Assembly (NCBI RefSeq): GCF_009856605.1 | Contig: NZ_CP047242.1 | Location: forward strand, 3,292,001-3,356,000 | Reading direction: 5' to 3' | From: Trichormus variabilis 0441 | GTDB lineage: Bacteria > Cyanobacteriota > Cyanobacteriia > Cyanobacteriales > Nostocaceae | Length of the DNA: 64,000 bases | Shown: positions 52,528-61,217 of the stretch, piece after piece | Layout of the letters: each line of letters starts with the position of its first letter | Position numbering within the stretch: position 1 is the first letter of the stretch | The notes under the pieces: generated by a model | The model's database searches: none | Seen by the model: only the letters and a program-made list of their open reading frames with translations | Told to the model about the DNA's origin: nothing | Made by a program: the position numbers and the translations under genes

Positions 52528-53025
52528 CTAATTGGAACGTCGTAATGCTGGTGTTGCGGGAGCCGGTGCGTTAGATTGGCTACCTTGCTCTGCATCATCC
52601 ACCATATAAATGGATTCTACCTGGCGATTGGATTGGGGTAGGGCCACAAATCGCCCTTCATCAATCAAGTATGTTACCTTTTCTGCGCGGATACTATTGC
52701 CACCTTGCTGCAAAATATAGACATTACCACTAAAATCAATGCGGCGTTCCTTACTGAAATATTGTGCTTGAGCAGATGTCGCCTGAATTTGACGAGCTGG
52801 ATACAACATCTGCACATTACCACGAGCAGTTATCACTTGATTTTTTGCATCGTATTCTTGAATATCAGAGCGAATCGTAAGCGGGCGATTTCCTCCTGGT
52901 GTTTGCGCTGTAACGCTCGATAATTGGTTAGGCAAGGCTACCGTACCTAATAAAGCCGCAGGTAGTAGCAAAGCTAATCCCAGACGGCGCATTTTCGACA
53001 GAGGTAATTTATAGCAGGGCATCAT
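52528..53025 (-). CDS. lptA: LptA/OstA-like periplasmic protein
   Basis: 165 residues: signal peptide (about 1-40; ALLLPAALLGTVALPN), then an OstA/LptA beta-jelly-roll segment (TIRSDIQEYDAKNQVITARGNVQML) and a short Pro/Ala-rich tail. It would form part of the periplasmic bridge that carries LPS to the outer membrane. First of the three transport genes. Confidence 0.85.
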   Translation of the reverse strand: MMPCYKLPLSKMRRLGLALLLPAALLGTVALPNQLSSVTAQTPGGNRPLTIRSDIQEYDAKNQVITARGNVQMLYPARQIQATSAQAQYFSKERRIDFSGNVYILQQGGNSIRAEKVTYLIDEGRFVALPQSNRQVESIYMVDDAEQGSQSNAPAPATPALRRSN

Positions 53026-53167
53026 AGGAATTTAATATTCGGGATCTGGCTTGTATACTAATTATCTCAAGTACTTTCTCCTAAAATATAATCTCCTATC
53101 AGGAGTAGCATGAGATAGTCGCTAGCTGAAATCTTGACGCTACGTTAAAGTTTAAAGTTTCGTCGAT

Positions 53168-53240
53168 ATTCAGAGACGCGATTCATCGCGTCTGTACAAT
53201 ATAGATCCATTACTATAGAGATTCGTTGCGTCTGTTGTCT
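53168..53240. repeat. 33-bp hairpin repeat family, one full and one degraded unit
   Basis: CAGAGACGCGATTCATCGCGTCTGTACAA at 53171, with a decayed second unit to 53240 (GAGATTCGTTGCGTCTGTTG). Same family as 51672 and 58178. Confidence 0.75.
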
Positions 53241-53313
53241 CTTCGCACACATAAAAAATTAGGGAAGAAGAAGTTTTTCGTTCCCCAAATTTTTATTACT
53301 ATCATTTGATTAA

Positions 53314-53706
53314 CTAATTATTTGTTACCGTAATTGTCGGTAATGACAGAGCGAGGCTTTCACTGAGATTGCTAGCGTTGATCTTGTCTGCACCCAGTTC
53401 TTGTAGTGTTTTTAACAAGCCCACGCTCTGGTTTAGTAACTCATCTACGTTAATATTGCCATAAACCGAAGGGTAACGTCGCAGGCGATTGCTGCCTTCC
53501 CCAAGCAAAATTACAGCTCCTCGCCAGTTGCGATTGCCCAAATGATAAAGACCCACAGCAATTTGTAAGATACCTTGATAGAAGGTTTTTTCTGGTTCGC
53601 TGGCTTCAATCCATAAGGCCTCTAAGGTGTCATGACAGGCGTAGAACTGTCCAGCGTTAAATTGTTCTACACCTTGCCAAAACTCGGTGGGCATGGTTTC
53701 ACTCAT
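53314..53706 (-). CDS. DUF309 family protein
   Basis: 130 residues with the DUF309 helical core: FWQGVEQFNAGQFYACHDTLEALW and FYQGILQIAVGLYHLGNRNWRGA. Function of the family is not established. It overlaps the ftrC stop by 4 bases, so the two are translationally coupled. Confidence 0.88.
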   Translation of the reverse strand: MSETMPTEFWQGVEQFNAGQFYACHDTLEALWIEASEPEKTFYQGILQIAVGLYHLGNRNWRGAVILLGEGSNRLRRYPSVYGNINVDELLNQSVGLLKTLQELGADKINASNLSESLALSLPTITVTNN

Positions 53707-54068
53707 GCCATACTGTCTCGTACTTCTTTAATAGTTTCCAGCGAAATTTCTTGTTTTTCACCAACAAAGTCGCTCTCCGGTGTGAGGAATAGCATACAAT
53801 GGCATTCCTTACGCTCTCTCATTGGTACGCAAGGACAGTTCCAGTATGTAGCTTTTACTTCAGCTTCTTTGTCTTCGTAGTGGCGACAAGGACACAAAGG
53901 CGCGCCTAATTCGTCTTTATGCTTGGCTAATCCTTCAATCACGACTGCGGTCACAGATGGTTCAGAACAGAAGAAAGTGCCAGTGCGTTTGGCATATTGT
54001 TCTGAAAAATGGCGCATCGCCTCTAGACTTTTATCGCTGGATTTTGTGTTAGCTTCTGATGAAATCAT
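53703..54068 (-). CDS. ftrC: Ferredoxin-thioredoxin reductase catalytic chain
   Basis: 121 residues with all expected cysteines: FFCSEPS, PLCPCRHY, NCPCVP and ECHCMLF, which hold the 4Fe-4S cluster and the redox disulfide. It passes electrons from ferredoxin to thioredoxin in the light. The N-terminus is a little longer than the minimal family form. Confidence 0.96.
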   Translation of the reverse strand: MISSEANTKSSDKSLEAMRHFSEQYAKRTGTFFCSEPSVTAVVIEGLAKHKDELGAPLCPCRHYEDKEAEVKATYWNCPCVPMRERKECHCMLFLTPESDFVGEKQEISLETIKEVRDSMA

Positions 54069-54288
54069 GGGGATCGGCGGCTGATTATTTAAATATTTCT
54101 TTGCATTGTACCTCAGCCTCAGTAGAGTATTGCTGGGGATTTTTCCCCAAGTTTATTTTTGGGATATGATTTATATTTTTCAAACATGGCTATGGGGAGA
54201 AGGGATGGGATCAAAGAACTGCTAGGCATGAAAGATATTTCAATTGTCAGCATTCATTGAAATTTTGAATCGTTAAAATACAATTTCA

Positions 54289-55449
54289 TCATAAATGTAA
54301 GGGCTGTTGTAACTGGAGTTGGAGGGGCTTTTCTTGCTCTAGAATGATGCCTGGGTAATCTTTGTTAATTACTACTTGTTCTTTGTGAGATGATATGTCT
54401 TGCCATAAGACCCACCGACTACCTTGAGGTAGACTAGAAAGATTAAGAGAGTTTTGGGTTAACCAAATCCAAGGTGAGTTTGGTGGTTCACAATTGGTAG
54501 CTTCTTCTAGAAATTTGGTTGCTGCTAGTGTTTCCAAAACGAGACGTTCTCCTTTGATTAACCCTGTCGATGCAGTCCAAATCTGCACTTGCAATTGTTG
54601 ACGCTGTGCGTAAAAGTACAAAGATGCTGCGGTAATTACTGCTTGTTCAAAATTTTCTGCTGACCAATTACCAGCACTATCTAGGGCGATAATAATCTCC
54701 TGTCCACTGGTCACCATTTCTAACTCCCGTACCCGTAATTCTCCATAACGAGCGCTAGTCCGCCAGTGAATCAACCGGGTGGGGTCGCCAATACGATAGG
54801 GACGGAGCGATCGCACTAATCCAGATGAGGCTGTCTGCAATGGTTGACCACGATATTCACTCCTTTGGCTTTCTTCTTGTCCCAATTCATCAACTAAAGG
54901 ACAAGTTGTTAAAGGTAATACCGTCGGATAGACGATGGCTGTGGCATCACACTGACGCTGACGACGACACCAAAACAATCCTAAAGGCGCACCCGTTCCC
55001 AATTCTACGGTATGCCAGCGATAGATGCCCCGGTTCTGGGTAGGTTGGTAGTGTACCCAACGGTAACTATCTTGACTAGCAATTGTTTCCACTCCTTGTT
55101 TGATGGGTTTACCTAAAACAAATGGTAATAGATCCTCAACTTGCAACAAACTTACGGATTGCTTAGTGGGATTGTGGATCTCCAATTCTAAAGTTAAGTC
55201 ATCCCCAGCTGATACAGGTTGGATAGGATAGCGAGTTACAGATAGACCTGTGAGCGATCGCGGTGGTAAAACAGCTGCAATCCCTAATAATGCAAAACTA
55301 ACACCGCTAATGGCATACAACCAGCCAGCCATTGTATTAATCGCTGCACCAAAAAAACAAACAGCAACTCCCACTAGTACCCAGCCGGTGTATGCAGGGG
55401 CGCTAGCACGGATTTCTAACCAGTCAGTGATGGGTTTAATGATTTTCAT
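54289..55449 (-). CDS. DUF58 domain membrane protein
   Basis: 386 residues. Two membrane helices at about 18-60, a beta-rich middle region, then DUF58 with the PYRIGDPTRLIHWRTSARYGELRVRE core near residues 215-245 and a vWA-like fold behind it (IIIALDSAGNW). DUF58 proteins often accompany MoxR ATPases and transglutaminases; neither is adjacent here. Function unknown. Confidence 0.87.
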   Translation of the reverse strand: MKIIKPITDWLEIRASAPAYTGWVLVGVAVCFFGAAINTMAGWLYAISGVSFALLGIAAVLPPRSLTGLSVTRYPIQPVSAGDDLTLELEIHNPTKQSVSLLQVEDLLPFVLGKPIKQGVETIASQDSYRWVHYQPTQNRGIYRWHTVELGTGAPLGLFWCRRQRQCDATAIVYPTVLPLTTCPLVDELGQEESQRSEYRGQPLQTASSGLVRSLRPYRIGDPTRLIHWRTSARYGELRVRELEMVTSGQEIIIALDSAGNWSAENFEQAVITAASLYFYAQRQQLQVQIWTASTGLIKGERLVLETLAATKFLEEATNCEPPNSPWIWLTQNSLNLSSLPQGSRWVLWQDISSHKEQVVINKDYPGIILEQEKPLQLQLQQPLHL

Positions 55450-55518
55450 GTTTCTTTTTTAACCCAACACGGATAGAAATGGGGAGTAGGGACTAGGGAA
55501 GCAGAGGGTAAGAAATAA

Positions 55519-55577
55519 TGACTATGGACTAATGACTGTTGACTAATGACTAACGACTATGGACTAATGACTAATTA
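55519..55577. repeat. GACTAAT/GACTATG heptamer tandem repeat
   Basis: Heptamer short tandem repeat (ATGACTATGGACTAATGACT pattern) between the DUF58 and pgsA genes, just before pgsA. Confidence 0.8.
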
Positions 55578-55601
55578 ATATAAACTTCCTCACCCGAATT
55601 C

Positions 55602-56120
55602 ATGACTTTACCCAACTGGATTACCTTCTCTCGTCTTCTTGGTGTGCCATTTCTGCTGTATGGTTTGTACGACTCTACACCACAGGCTAGGTGGGTATGT
55701 GTGGCAATTTTTTTAGTTGCTGCTTTGACTGATTGGTTAGATGGTTATCTAGCGCGGAAACTTAACCAAGTTAGTGATTTGGGTAAATTTCTTGATCCAT
55801 TGGTAGATAAGTTTTTAGTGTTAGCGCCGTTATTGGTGTTGGTGGAGTTAGGGAAAATTCCGGCTTGGGGAGTGTTTTTGATTTTAGCGCGGGAATTGGC
55901 GATCGCTGGTTGGCGCGTTAATCAAACGACAATTACAGGGGCGAATATTTGGGGTAAGTTGAAAACTGTGAGTCAGATAGTAGCGATCGCTCTTTTAATT
56001 GCACCGCTATCATCAGATTGGCAACAAGTATCCTTAATTGCCTTTTGGCTTTCTGTGGCTTTGACATTAATCTCTGGCGGAATTTATCTCTGGCCGCAAA
56101 AAGTCAGTCAGGCTTCCTAG
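55602..56120 (+). CDS. pgsA: Phosphatidylglycerophosphate synthase
   Basis: 172 residues with the CDP-alcohol phosphotransferase signature D-x2-D-G-x2-A-R-x8-G-x3-D-x3-D seen in DWLDGYLARKLNQVSDLGKF and the following LDPLVDK, and four to five membrane helices. It makes phosphatidylglycerol phosphate, needed for thylakoid PG. N-terminal LPNWITFSRLLGVP is typical. Confidence 0.94.
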   Translation: MTLPNWITFSRLLGVPFLLYGLYDSTPQARWVCVAIFLVAALTDWLDGYLARKLNQVSDLGKFLDPLVDKFLVLAPLLVLVELGKIPAWGVFLILARELAIAGWRVNQTTITGANIWGKLKTVSQIVAIALLIAPLSSDWQQVSLIAFWLSVALTLISGGIYLWPQKVSQAS

Positions 56121-56341
56121 AATATATAGCCGTAGCCAGATAGATTAGGACATCAATTCAAAATACCCTGCGGGAAGGCTACGCCAACAAAATTCAAAAT
56201 CAACGCTTTCAAGTCCGTCAACCGTCAACGGTCAACAGTCAACAACTATAGTTCTTGTATATTCGTTTGAACATTGAGAATATCTGTAGTGTTGGTAATG
56301 GTAAAAACCAATTACCCATTACCAACCAAATAATTAATAAA

Positions 56342-58150
56342 TTATTGAGAACAAGACTGTTGCCAAGTTTGTTTTTTCTCAACATTTTGCTGTTTACCTG
56401 GCGGTACAGTACGCTCACTCATGAAGTAAATATCAAAGCTTTTCAGACTTTGCCCATTAGTATGTTGAGCATTCCAAGTACGGCACAGATATTTTCCGTA
56501 GAATGGGTAGAGCTTTTTACCGATCGCCCGATTCAAATTAATAAAATATGTACGCCATTGCATATTTTGGTAAATGGCACTTCGTAAGCCCAAGTCTGGT
56601 TTATCCCAACTTAATGGACTTCCTCCCCGGAAAATATCCACCTCAGTTCCATCTTGCAAACGACCTGGAATTACGTGCCAACCGTCATCTCTGGGGGGTG
56701 CGGGTGCAAAGATACTCCAGGATTGGTCTAGGCGTGTAGCCCGGCCGATAAATTCTGTACTTTGCCAAACTTTGCGCTTGAAGGCATCAGGCGAGTAACT
56801 ACTGATATTCCAGACAAAAGTGTACAACAGCAATAGCAGCGCCAAAATATTCAGAATCCGTGATGAGCGTATCTGTATTGGTTTAAATTTAAAGGGTTTG
56901 GTGAAATTACCTGCAATTTTGCGGTTAGAAGCAATTATTTCATAAAATTTTGTACCTACTGCCATGACTGGTTTCCATGTGAGTAGGGGAACCAGAAAGC
57001 GGAATATAGGGGAGAGACTAACGATGTAGGCTATTCCCTCAAATTTGAAATGTCGGTTTCCCTGCCAATCTTCCACTACCCAGGAATTGTAGGTTTGCAT
57101 ATCAGTATGGATATCTGGGTATTCTTGCGCCATCAGTAACGGCGTTCCTGGCAAAATCAGCAGTGTCCGTAAAAGATGCACTACTTTTTTACAAAAACCA
57201 CAATCAGCATCGAAGTAAATCGTTAAGCCTTGACGTTCTGGTGTTTGTAGGCGCTTGTGCAGACCATTCCAAAAGGAACTGGGGAGGAAGGTTAACCAAC
57301 TGAAGATGCTTAAGAATGGGAAAATCCCCAAGTTCAAAGTTAAGCCAAATCCTGCGTGCAGCAAGATGAAGGTAGTAACAGCACACATCCGAAAGAAGCT
57401 GTTACGGAAGGGAATAAACAGCAGTAAAGGCCCTACCCATTCCAGCACCAAGGTAACGTAGGTAAACAGGGTTAATAGTGGTGGAAAGTTGAGCAGGAAG
57501 TGGCCTAGAGGAGTGGTGTATTGGTCAAAACTGAGAGAATAGTAAACAGCACTACCATCAACCCAGACTGGGCTTTTGGTTTTGAAGGCGGCAGAGAATA
57601 TATAAATAAAGCACTGCTGGCAAATTAAGGCAAAAGTAGCCCCAGAAACTATCCTTTCTGGTAACTTGCGAGTATTAGTATTCAAAGCGCTTTCAATGGA
57701 GTAACTAGCGCCCAGAGGTAGAAACATTGCCCAAAACATCAGCGCACGCAACACATCATCGGCGGCAAAAATCAGTGCCGGATTCCGGTTGTGGAGGGAG
57801 ATAAGCAAAACCCAAGAGGCAATGGTGGCAATCCGCGTGCGATATCCCACTAGCATTAAAAGCGCCATCACAGCCGCAATGCCAAACAACACCTTCTGGA
57901 AGATGGGTTCGCCACTAATAGCGTGGAGTGACCAGTGCCAAGGTTTGCTGATGTCTGCTAGTAAGATGCGGGGCATAACGCCTGCATCGGTGTAGTGGGC
58001 AATGTAGTCGCTGAAACGAATGCCCAAATCAGTCAGAAGAATTAATGAGATACCGATACGAAAAGCCGCTAGCGATCGCAAATCCAGCCCAAATACATCA
58101 TCTAGCTTTTTTGTCAATATGTTTCTAGATATTCCTTCATTTGCAGCCAT
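56342..58150 (-). CDS. HTTM membrane protein with DCC thiol-disulfide domain
   Basis: 602 residues. Residues about 20-300 are membrane helices of the HTTM (vitamin K carboxylase-like) type; a DCC domain follows near 310 (YFDADCGFCKKVVHLLRTLL, with the CxxC of D-x-D-C-G-F-C); another helix and a soluble C-terminus follow. It is the last gene of the minus-strand acyl locus, 150 bases after the SGNH gene across a hairpin repeat, so its link to that operon is likely but not certain. Possible membrane redox or lipid role. Confidence 0.82.
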   Translation of the reverse strand: MAANEGISRNILTKKLDDVFGLDLRSLAAFRIGISLILLTDLGIRFSDYIAHYTDAGVMPRILLADISKPWHWSLHAISGEPIFQKVLFGIAAVMALLMLVGYRTRIATIASWVLLISLHNRNPALIFAADDVLRALMFWAMFLPLGASYSIESALNTNTRKLPERIVSGATFALICQQCFIYIFSAAFKTKSPVWVDGSAVYYSLSFDQYTTPLGHFLLNFPPLLTLFTYVTLVLEWVGPLLLFIPFRNSFFRMCAVTTFILLHAGFGLTLNLGIFPFLSIFSWLTFLPSSFWNGLHKRLQTPERQGLTIYFDADCGFCKKVVHLLRTLLILPGTPLLMAQEYPDIHTDMQTYNSWVVEDWQGNRHFKFEGIAYIVSLSPIFRFLVPLLTWKPVMAVGTKFYEIIASNRKIAGNFTKPFKFKPIQIRSSRILNILALLLLLYTFVWNISSYSPDAFKRKVWQSTEFIGRATRLDQSWSIFAPAPPRDDGWHVIPGRLQDGTEVDIFRGGSPLSWDKPDLGLRSAIYQNMQWRTYFINLNRAIGKKLYPFYGKYLCRTWNAQHTNGQSLKSFDIYFMSERTVPPGKQQNVEKKQTWQQSCSQ

Positions 58151-58177
58151 AATTATAAAGTGTGGAGTTAAGAGTTA

Positions 58178-58274
58178 TTGGTCAGAGACGCGATTAATCG
58201 CGTCTGTACAATTGTCAGAGATGGGATTAATCGCGTCTGTACAATTGTTAGAGATGCTATTAATTGCGCCTGTT
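58178..58274. repeat. 33-bp hairpin repeats, third array
   Basis: Two good and one decayed unit (TTGTCAGAGATGGGATTAATCG type) with 33-base period between the HTTM and SGNH genes. Same family as 51672. Confidence 0.85.
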
Positions 58275-58300
58275 GTCTCCCCTGCACCTCTGCCTGCGGC

Positions 58301-59242
58301 TTAATTACGAATAATCTTCAGGGCTTTGAGTTGTTCTACTAACTCTGTGGTGCGGGTGCGGCGACCTGGAGGATTGAGGTGATAGTGGGTGTCGGCAAAC
58401 AAACTCGAATCTGTTTTTACGTTCAAGGTTTGTTTGTCGTAGAGTACAGGGGCAATTTCACCTAGTTTCTCCGCAGTTTTGCTGATGTTACTAAGGGTTT
58501 CGGTATCAGGACTGGCGTAAATCCATGAAAGACCAAGAACTAAGGTTGCGCCTTTGGCTTCGACTTCTTTTTTAAATTGGCGAATACGTCGTAAAGCGTG
58601 GGGAGAGACAGAATCTTTTATTTTTAGTTGCCACCAAGCTGACTTGAGGCGCTGTTTCATCACTGTGGGGTCTCCATTAGCAGTGATGGGGTCGGAGTAA
58701 TAACCAGTGAAGCGGCCTTTTTCTACTAAATCTACAGATGACTTGGTGACAGCTTTCAACGTGGGAACACCAAGCAACATGATATCTTGGGCTAGTTGTT
58801 TGGCAGGAACACCCCCAAGTCCTGGCTTACCAATGGCTACACCAAACTGACCAGAGCGATCGCCAAATCCATCTTTATCATTTAATATGAGATACTCCGG
58901 TATGAGTACGACAATATCCCCTTTTTTAATGCTGTCTGCAACACTGGGGAGAATAACATCTAAGCCGACGGGGCCATCTGTGGCCATGTTGAGAGTCGAA
59001 ATGCCTAATTGTTGCTGCATTAATCCGGCGTCTACGGTGTAGTGCGCCCCAGAACCCCCGACAATCAAAATCCTTTGGGGCGCTTGGACAACACTTGCGA
59101 TCGCTTTTTTCTGCTCATACATCATCCTTAGCCAACTGAGTTCGCCCCCATAACGGGCATTGTATAAGTAACCGACACCCCAGGCTAAAGCGGCGATCGC
59201 CAACCAACTGTTAAGCTGTAGAAATTTTTTCAGAGCAGCCAT
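58301..59242 (-). CDS. SGNH-like secreted hydrolase/acyltransferase partner
   Basis: 313 residues with an N-terminal signal anchor (about 10-27). A GGSGAHYTVDA block near residue 60 holds the nucleophile Ser position, and DTHYHLN near 285 gives the Asp-x-x-His pair. This matches DltD/AlgJ-like proteins that work with MBOAT enzymes. The MBOAT gene ends 8 bases upstream on the same strand, supporting that partnership. Substrate unknown. Confidence 0.8.
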   Translation of the reverse strand: MAALKKFLQLNSWLAIAALAWGVGYLYNARYGGELSWLRMMYEQKKAIASVVQAPQRILIVGGSGAHYTVDAGLMQQQLGISTLNMATDGPVGLDVILPSVADSIKKGDIVVLIPEYLILNDKDGFGDRSGQFGVAIGKPGLGGVPAKQLAQDIMLLGVPTLKAVTKSSVDLVEKGRFTGYYSDPITANGDPTVMKQRLKSAWWQLKIKDSVSPHALRRIRQFKKEVEAKGATLVLGLSWIYASPDTETLSNISKTAEKLGEIAPVLYDKQTLNVKTDSSLFADTHYHLNPPGRRTRTTELVEQLKALKIIRN

Positions 59243-59250
59243 ATAATTCC

Positions 59251-60714
59251 TTAGAACTCAAAGTAGATAAAGGGCGATGGTGTATTCGCAGCTAGTAAGA
59301 CGGTTAAAGCCAACAGCACCCGCGAAACCCAGGGGGAGAGTAACAAGTCATATTCACATTCCCGTTGTTGCCAGACTCCAATGTGTTCCATGAGTAACAA
59401 GGTGATGGCTAATGCTAGGGTAAAACCTAGTGCGATCGCTTCGTTACCACTGAAGAAGCTCATGGCTTCGCCAAGATTGGCTAGGGAATAAGTCCAAGGA
59501 TTCAGGATTGTTTGCAACTTCTCCAATAGTCTTGGTGTCTTGGTTTCCATGAAAAACAGACATCCCAAGATTACTGAACCAAAGGTTAATGCCCAAGAAA
59601 TAAACTGGGGCATGAGGAACCGTTGCTGTCCCACAAGTTTGTAAAAAGGTCGTCCGGCGTAACGTATAATTAATAACAATAGTCCGTGGTAAGCACCCCA
59701 GAAGACGAAGTTCCAGGCGGCTCCATGCCAGAATCCCGAAAGGGTGAAGGTGAGAAATAGATAAAATGGGGCCCACTGTTTGTTCTTACCCATGAGCGGC
59801 AAGAAGACATAATCCCGAAACCAAGTGCTGAGGGTGACGTGCCACCTACGCCAAAACTCGTTAATGCTTTGGGATGTGTAAGGAGCCAAAAAGTTAATAG
59901 TTAAGTTAACACCTAAAAATTTTGCTAAACCCAGAGCAATAAAACTATAGCCGCCGAAATCAAAGTAAATTTGTAATGTAAATAAGAAGGCAAAGAACCA
60001 TACCAACCAAGGGTTTTGGGTTTGCTCTAATTTGATATAAGGTGAAATATTATCTGCTAGGACAAATTTCATGAATAGTCCTAGAGACAACCAGCGAAAG
60101 CCTGCTTCAAAGTTGTCGTATGTAAATTTAAAGCGGAATGACTCAATTTGGGGAAACAAATCACCCCGGCGTTCGATGGGGCCTGCTACTACTTGGGGGA
60201 AGAAGGAGACGAAATTAACGTAATCTAATGCGCCAATGGCACGTTTTTTGCGGCTGGTGTAAGAGTCAACAACAAACGCCACCATCTGGAAGGTGTAAAA
60301 AGATAAGCCTGGGGGGATGGAACCCATACCGGGAATACTCTTGGATTGCCAATTGGCGGCTAATCCTGGTACTAACAACCCTAAAACGTCTTCGACAAAA
60401 AAGTTGAGGTATTTGAAGTAAGCCAGGATGACAATATCTATAACTATGACAGTTGTGGCGATCGCTTTAGCTTTCCATCCCTGTTGACGCAACATCAACC
60501 ACACCATGACGTAGTTGAAGATGATTTCACAAACAAAAATGGCAAAACTAGAACGAGAAGCGTTGACAAACAATAGCAAAGACATAGCCGCTAAGCCGAT
60601 GGCATCAAAGGAACCTTTCCACAGGTTCAAGGACTTAGCAACATACCGGACTGTAAAGTAAGGGATGCTAAACAGCAACAGCACCCACCAGAAGGAAAAC
60701 TCTGAGAAATTCAA
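59251..60714 (-). CDS. MBOAT O-acyltransferase (AlgI/DltB-like)
   Basis: 487 residues with about 11 membrane helices. Signature FWRRWHVTLSTWFRDYVFLPL near 290-310 and the catalytic His in LSGFWHGAAWNFVFWGAYHG. The start is the TTG at 60714, since an in-frame stop lies just before it and a GGGGGG is 8 bases upstream. It would move an acyl group from a cytoplasmic carrier across the membrane to a hydroxyl acceptor, with the neighbouring ACP as likely donor. Confidence 0.92.
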   Translation of the reverse strand: MNFSEFSFWWVLLLFSIPYFTVRYVAKSLNLWKGSFDAIGLAAMSLLLFVNASRSSFAIFVCEIIFNYVMVWLMLRQQGWKAKAIATTVIVIDIVILAYFKYLNFFVEDVLGLLVPGLAANWQSKSIPGMGSIPPGLSFYTFQMVAFVVDSYTSRKKRAIGALDYVNFVSFFPQVVAGPIERRGDLFPQIESFRFKFTYDNFEAGFRWLSLGLFMKFVLADNISPYIKLEQTQNPWLVWFFAFLFTLQIYFDFGGYSFIALGLAKFLGVNLTINFLAPYTSQSINEFWRRWHVTLSTWFRDYVFLPLMGKNKQWAPFYLFLTFTLSGFWHGAAWNFVFWGAYHGLLLLIIRYAGRPFYKLVGQQRFLMPQFISWALTFGSVILGCLFFMETKTPRLLEKLQTILNPWTYSLANLGEAMSFFSGNEAIALGFTLALAITLLLMEHIGVWQQRECEYDLLLSPWVSRVLLALTVLLAANTPSPFIYFEF

Positions 60715-60745
60715 TTAACATCCCCCCATGAATAATTGATAATTA

Positions 60746-60829
60746 CTAATTCGTAATTCGTAGTTGAGCCTGTAATTACGAATTACGAATTACATAGGCG
60801 TTAGCCTTGCCTTAGGGTATTACGAATTA
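60746..60829. repeat. TAATTCG-type repeats between MBOAT and ACP genes
   Basis: AATTCGTAATTCGTAG (60749) faces TAATTACGAATTACGAATTAC (60772), forming an inverted arrangement, followed by a dispersed-repeat fragment and TTACGAATTAATTAA up to the ACP stop. Confidence 0.6.
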
Positions 60830-60830
60830 A

Positions 60831-61217
60831 TTAACTGCCACTGATTTTGTTCCACAAACCGCCCCAAGCTTTTTCTTTGGGGGCTTCTTCTTTGGGTTGA
60901 TTGGCGACAGGTTCGGCCGTTGTTGTTTCCGCAGGTGTTACACCTACTTCGTTCACCAAATATTGAGAGGCTTTTTCAATGGTGGGGTAGTCCCAAAGTA
61001 AAGTGGGGGGTAGTTCTGCATCGAGCCAGTCTTCTAATTCACCAACGATGGTAACTGAATCAATGGAGTCTAGACCGTAGCGAGTCAAGGGTTCAGTTAC
61101 TTTGATGGTTTGAGCTTTAATGCTCAGTTGTGTAGCAATCTGGTTAACTAACCACTCTTGGATGGTGTCAACGGCGTTATTAGTACTAGGCTTGGAGTTG
61201 GAGTCTTTGAGTTGCAT
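60831..61217 (-). CDS. Acyl carrier protein with C-terminal tail
   Basis: 128 residues: carrier fold at about 15-90 with phosphopantetheine site YGLDSIDSVTIVGEL (Ser in DSID), then an Ala/Pro/Glu-rich tail. Its start overlaps the dehydrogenase stop by 32 bases, so translation is coupled. It would carry the acyl chain activated by the downstream-encoded ligase and oxidised by the dehydrogenase, and deliver it to the MBOAT. Confidence 0.93.
   Translation of the reverse strand: MQLKDSNSKPSTNNAVDTIQEWLVNQIATQLSIKAQTIKVTEPLTRYGLDSIDSVTIVGELEDWLDAELPPTLLWDYPTIEKASQYLVNEVGVTPAETTTAEPVANQPKEEAPKEKAWGGLWNKISGS

Noticed and set aside
52500..52598. Longer LptB start overlapping the lptA-like gene
   Set aside because: The extra 33 residues lie mostly in the lptA reading region and precede the normal family start.
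56255..56587. 110-residue plus-strand frame overlapping the HTTM gene
   Set aside because: Mostly antisense to a well-supported membrane protein gene.
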